A stretch of DNA of 32,239 bases from Candidatus Kaiserbacteria bacterium (GTDB lineage: Bacteria; Patescibacteriota; Minisyncoccia; Phycocordibacterales; Phycocordibacteraceae): positions 1-32,239 of the forward strand of contig JAHFMJ010000006.1 in assembly GCA_023269035.1 (NCBI GenBank), read 5' to 3'. Below the pieces are notes generated by a model. It had not been told where the DNA came from. It made no database searches and saw nothing but the letters and a program-made list of their open reading frames with translations. The position numbers and the translations under genes are program-made. This document shows, piece by piece, positions 14,997-22,774 of this stretch; position 1 is the stretch's first letter; every line of letters starts with the position of its first letter.

Positions 14997-16664
14997 TTAA
15001 ACTGAAATATTTTCTAGCCGTAGCCGTAGCTCCCTTCTGCCGGCAAAATAGGAACGCTCGATACATGCGTCAACGGTGCAGACGTCACCCGCTGACATGA
15101 GCGCGATCGTGTCTTTGAAGGGAGTGCGTGGAACAAAAAACGCGACTGCCTGTGCCTGCCTCCCGCTTAAGTCGGTGAGGGTGAGGCGGACATGCTCCTT
15201 GTGCGCTCCAAAAAAAGTAAAAGCATAGACAGTGACGTTAGTGAAACGGAAGATGGGTTTCGGATTGTGCTGACCGAAGGGTGCGAGCGAGCGCAGCGCC
15301 TCATACGCGCTATCGGTCACCTCAGAGAGCGTGATGACTCCTTCGATGTTCCCTTCTTCAGGGAGCGGCGCAGGCAACCCCTCGACGAGGTTCAATTTAT
15401 CGTTGATAGATTGAAGCGCATTCTGCAACTTTGAAGGAAGTTCGTGTATGGCCTCGGGTAGGACGGAAAATCCTCCGGAGAACTCATGCCCTCCGAAGTC
15501 GAGAAAGGCGTCCTTCGCCTCGGTCATTAATGTCACAATGTTCACCGAGCCGTCAGAGCGGCATGAGCCTTTTATAAGCTCGCCATCTTTGCCCCAAAGG
15601 CATACTGTCTTCTGATAGGTCTCTACTACCGAGGTCGCGGCAATGCCGAGGAGCGATGGACGCCATGAGGAATGACCCATGACGATCACATCTCCGAGGT
15701 TCGACATAAGTTCGATCTTCTGTTTCACCTCTTTTGCAACGCGCATACCCTCAAGCTTCCTGTCTTTATTGAGTTTCACTAATTCTTTTGCCAGTTCCTT
15801 CGCCCGTTCGGGCGAGTCGGTGGTCAAGAGCTCAAACGCGAGCTTCGGGCTCTTCATGCGCGAGGCTGCGTTGATCTTCGGCGCGATACTGAAAGCGATA
15901 TCATCTTCCGTGACCGTTCTCTGTGGTATCTTCTCAGCCTCAAGGAGAGCGACGAGCCCGGGCCGGCGGCCTTTGTGCAGCACCATAAGGCCGTAGCGGA
16001 CGAGAGCGCGGTTCTCCCCGGTGAGCGGCACCATATCAGCCACGGTCGCTATGGCGACGAGGTCGAGAAGCCACTTCTCCCATCCTTCGGTGAGATCAAA
16101 ATCTCCTTTTTGTATGAGCGCCTCGACGAGTTTGAAAGCCGTGCCAGTGCCACAGAGCCCTTTGAAGGGATACGTGTCGTCATGCCGATGCGCGTTAATT
16201 ACCGCGAGCGCATCAGGCAGTGTTGCTTGCGGCAAGTGATGGTCGGTAATGATGACATCGATGCCGAGCTCCTTCGCACATGCAGTCTCTGCAACGTCCG
16301 TGATGCCGCAGTCGACCGTGATAATGAGTGAAACGCCCTGCTTTTTAATATTTTTTATTCCGTCTTCATTCAATCCGTACCCTTCGCTCCGCTCCGGCAC
16401 ATAGGTGAGTACCGGATACTCGATCTGGTGAAAAAAATCGAACAGGAGGGACCCGCCAGGGATGCCATCGCAGTCGTAATCGTGCCATATACAGATGGTC
16501 TCGCCTTGCTCTATCGCCGTGAGGATACGCGCGACGGCCTTGTCCATATCCTTCAATAGGAACGGATCGTGCCTATCGTTATAGACCGGATTTAAAAATA
16601 GTTCCTGATCCTCGATATGCCTGTTGAGAAGGACGCGTTCGACGAGCGGATGGAGGAGGGACAT
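14997..16664 (-). CDS. recJ: Single-stranded-DNA-specific exonuclease RecJ
   Basis: A 555-residue RecJ, the 5'-3' single-strand exonuclease used in recombination, mismatch and base-excision repair. The DHH phosphoesterase domain carries HDYDCDGIPGG (residues 61-71; normally DYDADGxTS), VDCGITDV, the TDHHLPQ motif and ATVADMVPLTGENR. The DHHA1 domain follows with FGGHEFSGGFSV, and a C-terminal OB-like domain ends with RRELRLRLENISV. The core motifs for two metal ions are intact; Cys replaces the usual Ala in motif I. A TACCAT hexamer preceded by TGC ends 6 bases before the ATG. Incoming single strands from the ComEC uptake system are a possible substrate (inference). Confidence 0.94.
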   Translation of the reverse strand: MSLLHPLVERVLLNRHIEDQELFLNPVYNDRHDPFLLKDMDKAVARILTAIEQGETICIWHDYDCDGIPGGSLLFDFFHQIEYPVLTYVPERSEGYGLNEDGIKNIKKQGVSLIITVDCGITDVAETACAKELGIDVIITDHHLPQATLPDALAVINAHRHDDTYPFKGLCGTGTAFKLVEALIQKGDFDLTEGWEKWLLDLVAIATVADMVPLTGENRALVRYGLMVLHKGRRPGLVALLEAEKIPQRTVTEDDIAFSIAPKINAASRMKSPKLAFELLTTDSPERAKELAKELVKLNKDRKLEGMRVAKEVKQKIELMSNLGDVIVMGHSSWRPSLLGIAATSVVETYQKTVCLWGKDGELIKGSCRSDGSVNIVTLMTEAKDAFLDFGGHEFSGGFSVLPEAIHELPSKLQNALQSINDKLNLVEGLPAPLPEEGNIEGVITLSEVTDSAYEALRSLAPFGQHNPKPIFRFTNVTVYAFTFFGAHKEHVRLTLTDLSGRQAQAVAFFVPRTPFKDTIALMSAGDVCTVDACIERSYFAGRRELRLRLENISV

Positions 16665-16670
16665 GAAGAA

Positions 16671-16680
16671 ATGGTAGCAT
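16671..16680. promoter_or_regulatory. Shared bidirectional -10 decamer for recJ and the HIT gene
   Basis: The ten bases ATGGTAGCAT contain TACCAT on the minus strand (16676-16671, preceded by TGC), 6 bases before the recJ ATG, and TAGCAT on the plus strand (16675-16680, preceded by TGG), 7 bases before the HIT ATG at 16688. The two hexamers overlap by two bases. Confidence 0.6.
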
Positions 16681-16687
16681 GGGGGAT

Positions 16688-17101
16688 ATGGAAAAAGATT
16701 GCGTCTTCTGCAAGATCGTCAGCGGCGAAATCCCTTCAACGAAGATCTACGAAGATGAGAACACGCTTGCCTTTCTTGATATCCGACCGGTGAATCCTGG
16801 CCATACGCTCGTCATACCGAAGGAGCACTATAGGAATATTCTTGATATACCTGAAGACGAGTGGGAGCACGTCGCAAAAACCGCACGAATCGTTGCAAGG
16901 GCAGTCAAAGCCGGGGCGGGTGCAGAGGGCGTGAACGTAAGCTCAAGCCATGAACCGTCTGCCGGGCAAGAAGTCTTCCATCTCCATCTCCATATCATCC
17001 CGCGGTTTTCATCAGACGGCCTGAAACACTGGCCTCAAGGAGCATATAAAGAGGGCGAGGCACAGATGGTCGCAGAAAAAATCAAGAACGCGTTGCCTTA
17101 G
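16688..17101 (+). CDS. HIT family nucleotide hydrolase
   Basis: The protein of 137 residues starts MEKDCVFCKIVSGEIPSTKI. An in-frame ATG 9 bases upstream overlaps the -10 element and is less likely. The histidine-triad motif FHLHLHIIPRF lies near residues 98-108, preceded by SAGQEVF as in the HINT branch. HIT proteins hydrolyse nucleoside phosphoramidates such as adenosine-5'-phosphoramidate, or dinucleoside polyphosphates. The CxxC near the N-terminus (CVFC) often binds zinc with a later His in this branch, and the usual Asn-rich loop before AGQ reads SSSHEPSAGQ. It converges on pgk, with 20 bases of overlap (17082-17101). Confidence 0.93.
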   Translation: MEKDCVFCKIVSGEIPSTKIYEDENTLAFLDIRPVNPGHTLVIPKEHYRNILDIPEDEWEHVAKTARIVARAVKAGAGAEGVNVSSSHEPSAGQEVFHLHLHIIPRFSSDGLKHWPQGAYKEGEAQMVAEKIKNALP

Positions 17102-18218
17102 AGCTCTCGAGCGCCTCGATGCCCGGCAGTGTGCCGTTCGCGAGGAAGTCGAGCATCGCGCCCCCGGCCGTCGAGACGAAGGTGAAATCTTTTTCGAGCC
17201 CGAGATCCTGGATGGAAGCGAGCGTGTCGCCGCCGCCGACTATCTTCGTGCCCTGAGCTTTCGCGATGAAGCTCGCGAGTATGTCGGTGCCCTCGCGGAA
17301 GCCGTTCTCGAAGTTGCCCATCGGGCCGTTCCAGAGGATCATGCGTGCCTTGTCGATGTATGGCTTGAGCGCGGCTATTGAGCGCGGCGCGATATCGGAA
17401 ATAGTCTCGCCCTCGCCGACATTATCGGCCTGCACATCGTCCCGTCCATCCACCGTCGCGACGGAAACCTCGGTGGGGAGGAGAATCTTTGAGTCGTTAA
17501 GGAGCCGTGACGCAACGTCTGTCCCTGAAGCGAGCGACTTGCCTATCTCGTAGCCTTTCGCAAGGAAAAAATCATTGGCGAGCGCGCCTCCGACAAAGAC
17601 GTGGTCATATTTTTTCAGTAACGTCTGCAGGAGCGGTACTTTGGTCTCGAGCTTCTTGCCGCCGAGGATCGCAAGGGAAGGGCTCTGCGGAGTGAGTGCG
17701 GGAGTGAGGCCTTCCAGCTCCGCGAGGAATTGGAACCCGGCGTACGATGGGAGGAATTTCGGAACGCCTATGATCGAGGCGTGCGGTCGATGCGCTGTGG
17801 TGAAATCGTCATCAACGTACATATCTGCCATCGACGTAAGCTCTCGTACGAAATGCTCATCATTTGCCTTTTCTCCTTTGTCCCAACGCAGGTTCTCAAG
17901 CATCAACGATTGTCCGTCCTTGAGGGCGAGGGCGGCGGCGTGCGCTTTAACGCCGGCGATATCATCGACGTAAACCAGTGCGATCTTCTTCTTGAGGTAG
18001 TCAAAGACTGGCTTGAGAGAGCCGGTCGTTTCGCTTCGATGGCTTGCAAGTATCACCCGCGCTCCGCGCGCGGTCAAAAATTCGATGGTCTTGAGCGCGC
18101 GGTCGAGCCGGAAGGTATCGGAAACCGCGCCCTGCTCCATGGGCACGTTGAGTGCGGTGCGTACGAGCACCCGTACACCAGAGAGATCACCAAGCTCATT
18201 CACCGACCTTATTTCCAT
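17082..18218 (-). CDS. pgk: Phosphoglycerate kinase (divergent)
   Basis: A 378-residue PGK, which makes ATP from 1,3-bisphosphoglycerate in glycolysis; it is a little shorter than the usual 390-400. Recognisable segments are VRVLVRTALNVPM, ASHRSE, ENLRWDKGEKANDEHF, the AHRPHAS motif, LGGKKLETKVP, WNGPMGNFE (nucleotide site) and GGGDTLASI with STAGGAMLDFL. Departures are the N-terminal signature RVDFNVP reading RTALNVP (Asp23 of the yeast enzyme, a 3-phosphoglycerate contact, becomes Ala22), YVDDDF for the usual YVNDAF, and STAGGA for STGGGA. The Arg20 and Asn24 contacts remain. Its ATG overlaps the TIM stop by 10 bases, so tpiA and pgk form an operon. Confidence 0.92.
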   Translation of the reverse strand: MEIRSVNELGDLSGVRVLVRTALNVPMEQGAVSDTFRLDRALKTIEFLTARGARVILASHRSETTGSLKPVFDYLKKKIALVYVDDIAGVKAHAAALALKDGQSLMLENLRWDKGEKANDEHFVRELTSMADMYVDDDFTTAHRPHASIIGVPKFLPSYAGFQFLAELEGLTPALTPQSPSLAILGGKKLETKVPLLQTLLKKYDHVFVGGALANDFFLAKGYEIGKSLASGTDVASRLLNDSKILLPTEVSVATVDGRDDVQADNVGEGETISDIAPRSIAALKPYIDKARMILWNGPMGNFENGFREGTDILASFIAKAQGTKIVGGGDTLASIQDLGLEKDFTFVSTAGGAMLDFLANGTLPGIEALESSKATRS

Positions 18219-18958
18219 GCGCGGATGATAGTGGTGAACTCCTGTGGGTCGACGCTGGCGCGACCGATGAGGAAGCCTTGGACACCGCCTGTTTTCACAA
18301 ACCCCTCTGCACTCTCGGCATTGACGGAGCCTCCGTAGATGATGCGCACCTTGAGCGCCTTCTCGCGGCCCCAGAGCTCTGCCAAGGTCTTGCGTATGAA
18401 CATTACCGCCTCCGCAACGATTCGCGGTGAAGGCGGCTCTGCGTTACCGATGGCCCAGAGCGGATCGTAGGCAATGGTGAGACGTGAGACGTCACTAAGC
18501 TCGATGCGCGCGAGCGATTGCTTAACGTTCTTCGCGAGGTGAGCGAAATGTCCGCCTTCCTGGTCGCGCTCCAATTCTCCTACACAGACGATAGCGCGAA
18601 GCCCTGCGGCAAGCCCGGCAGCAGCCTTTTTGGCAACAATCTCGTCGGTGTCTCCGAGCAGTCGCCTCTCAGCATGCCCGATGATCACATACTCGAGACC
18701 TGAATTGACAAGCGCGCGGGGAGAAGCCTCGCCGGTATGTGCACCACTTTCTTCAGTGAACGCATCCTGTGTACCGAACGTGATGCGCTTCCCGCCATAT
18801 CCGGCACGGAGCGCGACAGCAAGAGGTATTTGCGGACAGACAACAACCTCTGCTTTCATTCCTCGCGGCAATCCCTTATCGATGCCACGGAGCAACTTCT
18901 TCCCTTCCGCTATCGAGTTGATGTAGAGCTTCCAATTGCCGACGACCAGCGATTTCAT
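18209..18958 (-). CDS. tpiA: Triosephosphate isomerase with altered catalytic residue
   Basis: The start is the ATG at 18958 (MKSLVVGNWKLY); a TTG two codons upstream is less likely given the promoter. The 249-residue protein interconverts dihydroxyacetone phosphate and glyceraldehyde-3-phosphate. Lys10 (GNWK) and His95 (IIGH) of the active site are present, and numbering matches the classical enzyme. The catalytic Glu165 is replaced by Asp in AYDPLWAIG (codon GAT), and Ser96 by Ala in GHAERR (codon GCT). The flexible loop lacks the usual GTGKTAT and reads GNAEPPSP. The YGGSV phosphate loop remains. It is the first gene of the tpiA-pgk operon. Identity is certain, activity level is not. Confidence 0.93.
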   Translation of the reverse strand: MKSLVVGNWKLYINSIAEGKKLLRGIDKGLPRGMKAEVVVCPQIPLAVALRAGYGGKRITFGTQDAFTEESGAHTGEASPRALVNSGLEYVIIGHAERRLLGDTDEIVAKKAAAGLAAGLRAIVCVGELERDQEGGHFAHLAKNVKQSLARIELSDVSRLTIAYDPLWAIGNAEPPSPRIVAEAVMFIRKTLAELWGREKALKVRIIYGGSVNAESAEGFVKTGGVQGFLIGRASVDPQEFTTIIRAWK

Positions 18959-18964
18959 CCGCAA

Positions 18965-18973
18965 ATCGTAGCA
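18965..18973 (-). promoter_or_regulatory. Leaderless extended -10 element of tpiA-pgk
   Basis: TGC-TACGAT on the minus strand (18973-18965) ends 6 bases before the tpiA ATG at 18958. It supports the ATG over the upstream TTG start. No -35 is visible. Confidence 0.6.
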
Positions 18974-18989
18974 TGCCCGAGTACTTTTT

Positions 18990-20444
18990 TCAGAACGGGA
19001 TGGTCTGGTCTTGCCAGAGGACGAATTTGTAGTCGTCAGAGGTCGCCGGGGTGAACGGCGGCGGGCCTGCAGCGAGCGTGCGGTCGTAGGAGTCAGTACG
19101 TTGGCTGTACCCGGAGAGAAAAGTACCTCCGCCAGAGGTCCATTTGGTGCCGGTACGGCCGTTGCTGACGATGGTACCGGTGGTATTCAACGTTGAACGA
19201 GTAACATACGAATCGAGCGCGGCAGGAAGGCCCTCATTGCCGGAGTGACCGCTATCGCACTCGTTCGCACAATAGTAATTCCTTCCAAATCGCCCCTTCT
19301 GCGCGATAAAGATGCCATTAAGGTTCATAACGTCCGGCGACTGGAGCGAGATAAGCACATCCTGTTCCCCGATCGCAGTAAGTCCGTCGCCGGACGTGTG
19401 TGCGTAGGTGATGTTGTTGGATATGACGATGCTCCTATCGACATTCGCCTGTACGACATCGGCCGCCGCGAGCGTTACCTTGCCGCTCACCGTACCTTCG
19501 ATCCATGCATTGTCCTCGACAAAAATGACCGGGCATGCGGGATTGATGGCGTAGTTCGTCGGTGAAGAAACTGAGGACATAATAGTCCTCTCTTGGGTCC
19601 AGTCAGCGGTCAAGCCTGTCGGATTGCCCCAGATCTGGGTAGTTCCCACAACGGGGTAGACATCGAACGTACCATTGTTTTTGAAGACTATCTTGTACCC
19701 ATAATGTCCGTTCCCCGACTGTGGAAGATAGGTACCGCTTGATGTTGCATACCCTTTGAGCTTAACCAGGTCAACCGAGATGCCGTTGAAATCGATCGGT
19801 GTCGTAGGGTACTTCCACAAATTAGTCGGCCCGCCAGCGCCAAAGACGCCCGCCTTGGTCGCGTTCGGACTGCAGCCGAATGAGCTGGTGCACAGCCACG
19901 TGGCAACGCCGGAGGAGACGGTCGCATTATGCGTCCCGTCCATGCGCACGCCGCCGTTGCTGTGGTAGGGCCCGCTGATGACGCGGTCCGCGCCCGCCCA
20001 GACGTTCGAGTTGACGATGTAGGAGTACTCGGCGACCGAGGGGCGAGTATATTTTGCAAACAATGTCCGCGCATAATTCGGGTCAGCTGCAGAAGAGCCC
20101 TTGGAGGTGATAGAGACATCCGTCACGGACCCGCAGAACGTGCTGCCGCCGATCGTAAGAGAAAAACTACCGAGCGTCCCTCCCTCGGGGTCAGGGACGG
20201 TGTGGACGTAGGGCCCGGCGCTATTCGTACCGTCCTTCAGGTCATTCGGGAAGTGCGCAAGATGCCATCGATAGTACTCGAGGCCTGCTTCGGCGATGTT
20301 CGCGGCCTTTTGGCGATTTTCATTCGCGAGCTGCAATTTTTTCTGCACGAAGATGTAGCCGGTGAGTGCCGCGATAAGCGTCATGAAAACAGCCGAGAAG
20401 ACGAGAACCAGAAGGACGAAGTAGCCGCGAGGAGTTTTTTTCAT
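18990..20444 (-). CDS. PilX-like type IV pilus minor component, 484 aa
   Basis: The N-terminus has a short basic segment and one strong membrane helix (YFVLLVLVFSAVFMTLIAAL, about residues 8-27), followed by the amphipathic helix with NIAEAGLEYYRWHL that is typical of PilX/PilX_N-type proteins of pilus operons. There is no canonical prepilin Glu5. The remaining 430 residues are Gly/Ser/Thr-rich, beta-like, and contain a few Cys (for example CTSSFGC and CANEC). This part is probably extracytoplasmic. Its start overlaps the upstream gene stop by 4 bases (ATGA), making it the last gene of the pilus operon. Role as minor pilin or tip component is inferred from position. Confidence 0.7.
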   Translation of the reverse strand: MKKTPRGYFVLLVLVFSAVFMTLIAALTGYIFVQKKLQLANENRQKAANIAEAGLEYYRWHLAHFPNDLKDGTNSAGPYVHTVPDPEGGTLGSFSLTIGGSTFCGSVTDVSITSKGSSAADPNYARTLFAKYTRPSVAEYSYIVNSNVWAGADRVISGPYHSNGGVRMDGTHNATVSSGVATWLCTSSFGCSPNATKAGVFGAGGPTNLWKYPTTPIDFNGISVDLVKLKGYATSSGTYLPQSGNGHYGYKIVFKNNGTFDVYPVVGTTQIWGNPTGLTADWTQERTIMSSVSSPTNYAINPACPVIFVEDNAWIEGTVSGKVTLAAADVVQANVDRSIVISNNITYAHTSGDGLTAIGEQDVLISLQSPDVMNLNGIFIAQKGRFGRNYYCANECDSGHSGNEGLPAALDSYVTRSTLNTTGTIVSNGRTGTKWTSGGGTFLSGYSQRTDSYDRTLAAGPPPFTPATSDDYKFVLWQDQTIPF

Positions 20445-21031
20445 TGTGGACGTAGGTTACGGAGTGTCGCGCTTGAGCGGAGGGTGAACTCGCCTGGCGC
20501 ATGCAGCGGCGTCACGTCGACGACCAGGCTTATCGTGACCGAGACTACCTTGGCTATCTGCGCCGGATCGACGATCTCGGTACTGCTCGCATCATAGTAG
20601 CGGAATACCGAGACCGCGTCGCCGAAGTTACGCACGTAATTAGAGACCGTCGAGGTAGCGGCGGCACCGACATACTTCGGCGGAGTTCCTGATGAGACGA
20701 GTACGGAACGATAGAGTGAGGTATTTTTGAGTTCATACCGGATCTTCTCGACCGGCGAAGTTCGGTCCACATCGGAATAGAAAGTGATAGAGGACGAGGC
20801 TATAGAAGCAAGCGGGTATGAGCCGTCGTCGCCATACGTCGACTCGCGCAAGTCATGCACCAACACCTGGATGCCGCGTTCGGCATTTTGCACCTGGACC
20901 GCCTCTTCGAAGCTCGACGTGTTTGCTCGGTAGAACGTGAGGACCGAATTGACGATCATAGTCATCACCATAGTGAAGATGCCGAGGACGACGATCACTT
21001 CAATGATGGAGAATGCGCGAGCGTGCTTCAT
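20441..21031 (-). CDS. Prepilin-like protein with N-terminal methylation motif (PilW-like), 196 aa
   Basis: The protein begins MKHARAFSIIEVIVVLGIF. A six-residue leader ends in Ala rather than Gly before the Phe, then F-S-I-I-E gives the conserved Glu5 of mature type IV pilins, followed by a 20-residue hydrophobic helix. The rest is a small globular domain with no Cys pair evident. Length and position between PilV-like and PilX-like genes suggest a PilW-type minor pilin. It starts 6 bases after the upstream stop and overlaps the downstream start by 4 bases. Cleavage at Ala-Phe by the prepilin peptidase is known in some systems but less efficient than at Gly-Phe. Confidence 0.78.
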   Translation of the reverse strand: MKHARAFSIIEVIVVLGIFTMVMTMIVNSVLTFYRANTSSFEEAVQVQNAERGIQVLVHDLRESTYGDDGSYPLASIASSSITFYSDVDRTSPVEKIRYELKNTSLYRSVLVSSGTPPKYVGAAATSTVSNYVRNFGDAVSVFRYYDASSTEIVDPAQIAKVVSVTISLVVDVTPLHAPGEFTLRSSATLRNLRPQ

Positions 21032-21037
21032 ATTAGA

Positions 21038-22774
21038 TTAGAGAGGTGCGAGGGAGACCGAGAGCACCGAGGAGCCGGACACGGAAACAGCATTCTCGAT
21101 ATCCGTCTGGTAGCCGGCAGCGCTAATCGTCACTGTATAGCTTCCGGACGGAAGTGCGAAGAACGCTTGTCCGCATGAAGAAGTGGACCCGGAAACGTTG
21201 GTCGAGCCGCCGATAACGGTGATGCTCGCATTTTGAAGCGGGTTTCCGTTACCCAAGACGGAGAGGCGAAGCGAGTTAGCGACCGCATTGACTAAGGTGA
21301 GTGATTGCGAGACGCTCCCTGCAGGAGAAAGGGAGAGCGCATCGGGGCACTGCTCGATAATGGTGTACGGAGAGCCGCTCGGGAGCGTCAGAACGTAGGT
21401 GTCCCATTCGAGCGTTGATGTCGCCCACTGCGCGTATTGATCCGTCGCATAGGAGCCGCTCATTTTATAGATGGAGGCACCACCGCCGGTTGTACCGATT
21501 GTTTTGGTGCCGCGGAGCGAGAATGCCACGTTCGGGAGCGGCGTCGGGCCGGCAGTATAGGAGAGGGTCCAATCGAGTATCTCCGGAGTGATCGAAGGAT
21601 CAGATGTCGAGAGCGCGGCACCAATGCGAAGATCGGGATACGTCGCGACGAGGAGTGCTGAGAGATCGACGGGAGATGCTGAGAAGCCGGCGCTGTTCCC
21701 TGGAAGATCGTTCTGGGGTACGAGCGCATACCCGTTGCTCGTGAGGTAATAGAGACTGACGAGTGCGCTTGCGCTTGCGGAGGTTGATGCGTGCCACGAG
21801 AGCGAGGACCAGTTCGCGAGATATGCAGGCGCGATCGCAACCGACATCGCGGTGCCATTCGCCGGATACGTTGGTGCGGACCCTTCGAGCCGGAGCGAAG
21901 AGCCCGAGACCACTGTGCTCGACGTGGCCGAAAGCTGCGAGACTCCGGTGAACGGATCGGTGAATGATCCAGAAGCTATCGGATTCCAGCTTGCGACCGA
22001 GAGCGAGGCGAGCGTATCGATCGCAAAACTGATCGTGCTGGTCTGCTTATTGACTACGGCGACATGTCCCGGATTCGGGTTTGGGTTCCCGGCGGTCGCA
22101 CTGTATGTCTGCGCGGTTGAGTAGCCGGGCTTGGTGACGGTTACTTGGTAGCCGCCGGCCGCAGGTGCTCCGGGAAATTCAACAGAGCCGGCCGAGCTGG
22201 TATCGACCGAGACATCGATGGTTGGATTCGTACTGGCATTGATGATGCGCACGGTCGCCCCGCTGACCGACGCGGTCAGCGCGTCGAACACGTTGACGCG
22301 CAACGTGCCGCCATTGCCGAGAGTCTCGATGCCATGCGGGGCGATCTTGGTCACCGCGAACGTCGTGCGCGGCGAGGTGCGTATGAGCCAGTCTGCCGTT
22401 ACCTTGACGATTTTATAATCAGCCGTGATGTGATTCGTATCGGCGTTCCCTGTTCCATCGGCCGGATCATCCACATACTGCACCAGGGTGGTGATGGTAT
22501 AGGGAATGCCATTGAGGGCCTTCTGCTGTACTTGCACGATCGGCCCTGCAGGGATGCCGCCGACCGTACCGACTGAGTCGTACCCGAGGCTGCGTATGTA
22601 CTCCATCTGCTCCGTAACGAGCGCGACAGCGCCAGTCTTTGCCTTAGTACTGAACACGAGATCGATAGCGAGCCTGAACGCGCCGAATATAGCGAAGAAG
22701 ACGATGACCATTATCGAGACGCCGACAACGACGTCGATGAGTGTCATGCCGCGAGCCGAGCGCTTCGCATTCAT
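21038..22774 (-). CDS. Large prepilin-like surface protein (PilV-like) with carboxypeptidase-regulatory-like domains, 578 aa
   Basis: The N-terminus MNAKRSARGMTLIDVVVGVS has a nine-residue leader, a Gly at -1 and the helix of a type IV prepilin, but Glu5 is Asp. A hydrophobic helix (IMVIVFFAIFGAF) follows. Beyond it are beta-rich modules: a segment LRVNVFDALTASVSGATVRI with YQVTVTKPGYSTAQTY, and near the C-terminus LRLSVLGNGNPLQNASITVIGG with SYTVTISAAGYQTDI. These match the carboxypeptidase regulatory-like/PEGA fold, suggesting an exposed adhesin-like pilin. The ATG follows the pilC stop with no gap. It is probably a minor tip pilin; the binding partner is unknown. Confidence 0.75.
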   Translation of the reverse strand: MNAKRSARGMTLIDVVVGVSIMVIVFFAIFGAFRLAIDLVFSTKAKTGAVALVTEQMEYIRSLGYDSVGTVGGIPAGPIVQVQQKALNGIPYTITTLVQYVDDPADGTGNADTNHITADYKIVKVTADWLIRTSPRTTFAVTKIAPHGIETLGNGGTLRVNVFDALTASVSGATVRIINASTNPTIDVSVDTSSAGSVEFPGAPAAGGYQVTVTKPGYSTAQTYSATAGNPNPNPGHVAVVNKQTSTISFAIDTLASLSVASWNPIASGSFTDPFTGVSQLSATSSTVVSGSSLRLEGSAPTYPANGTAMSVAIAPAYLANWSSLSWHASTSASASALVSLYYLTSNGYALVPQNDLPGNSAGFSASPVDLSALLVATYPDLRIGAALSTSDPSITPEILDWTLSYTAGPTPLPNVAFSLRGTKTIGTTGGGASIYKMSGSYATDQYAQWATSTLEWDTYVLTLPSGSPYTIIEQCPDALSLSPAGSVSQSLTLVNAVANSLRLSVLGNGNPLQNASITVIGGSTNVSGSTSSCGQAFFALPSGSYTVTISAAGYQTDIENAVSVSGSSVLSVSLAPL

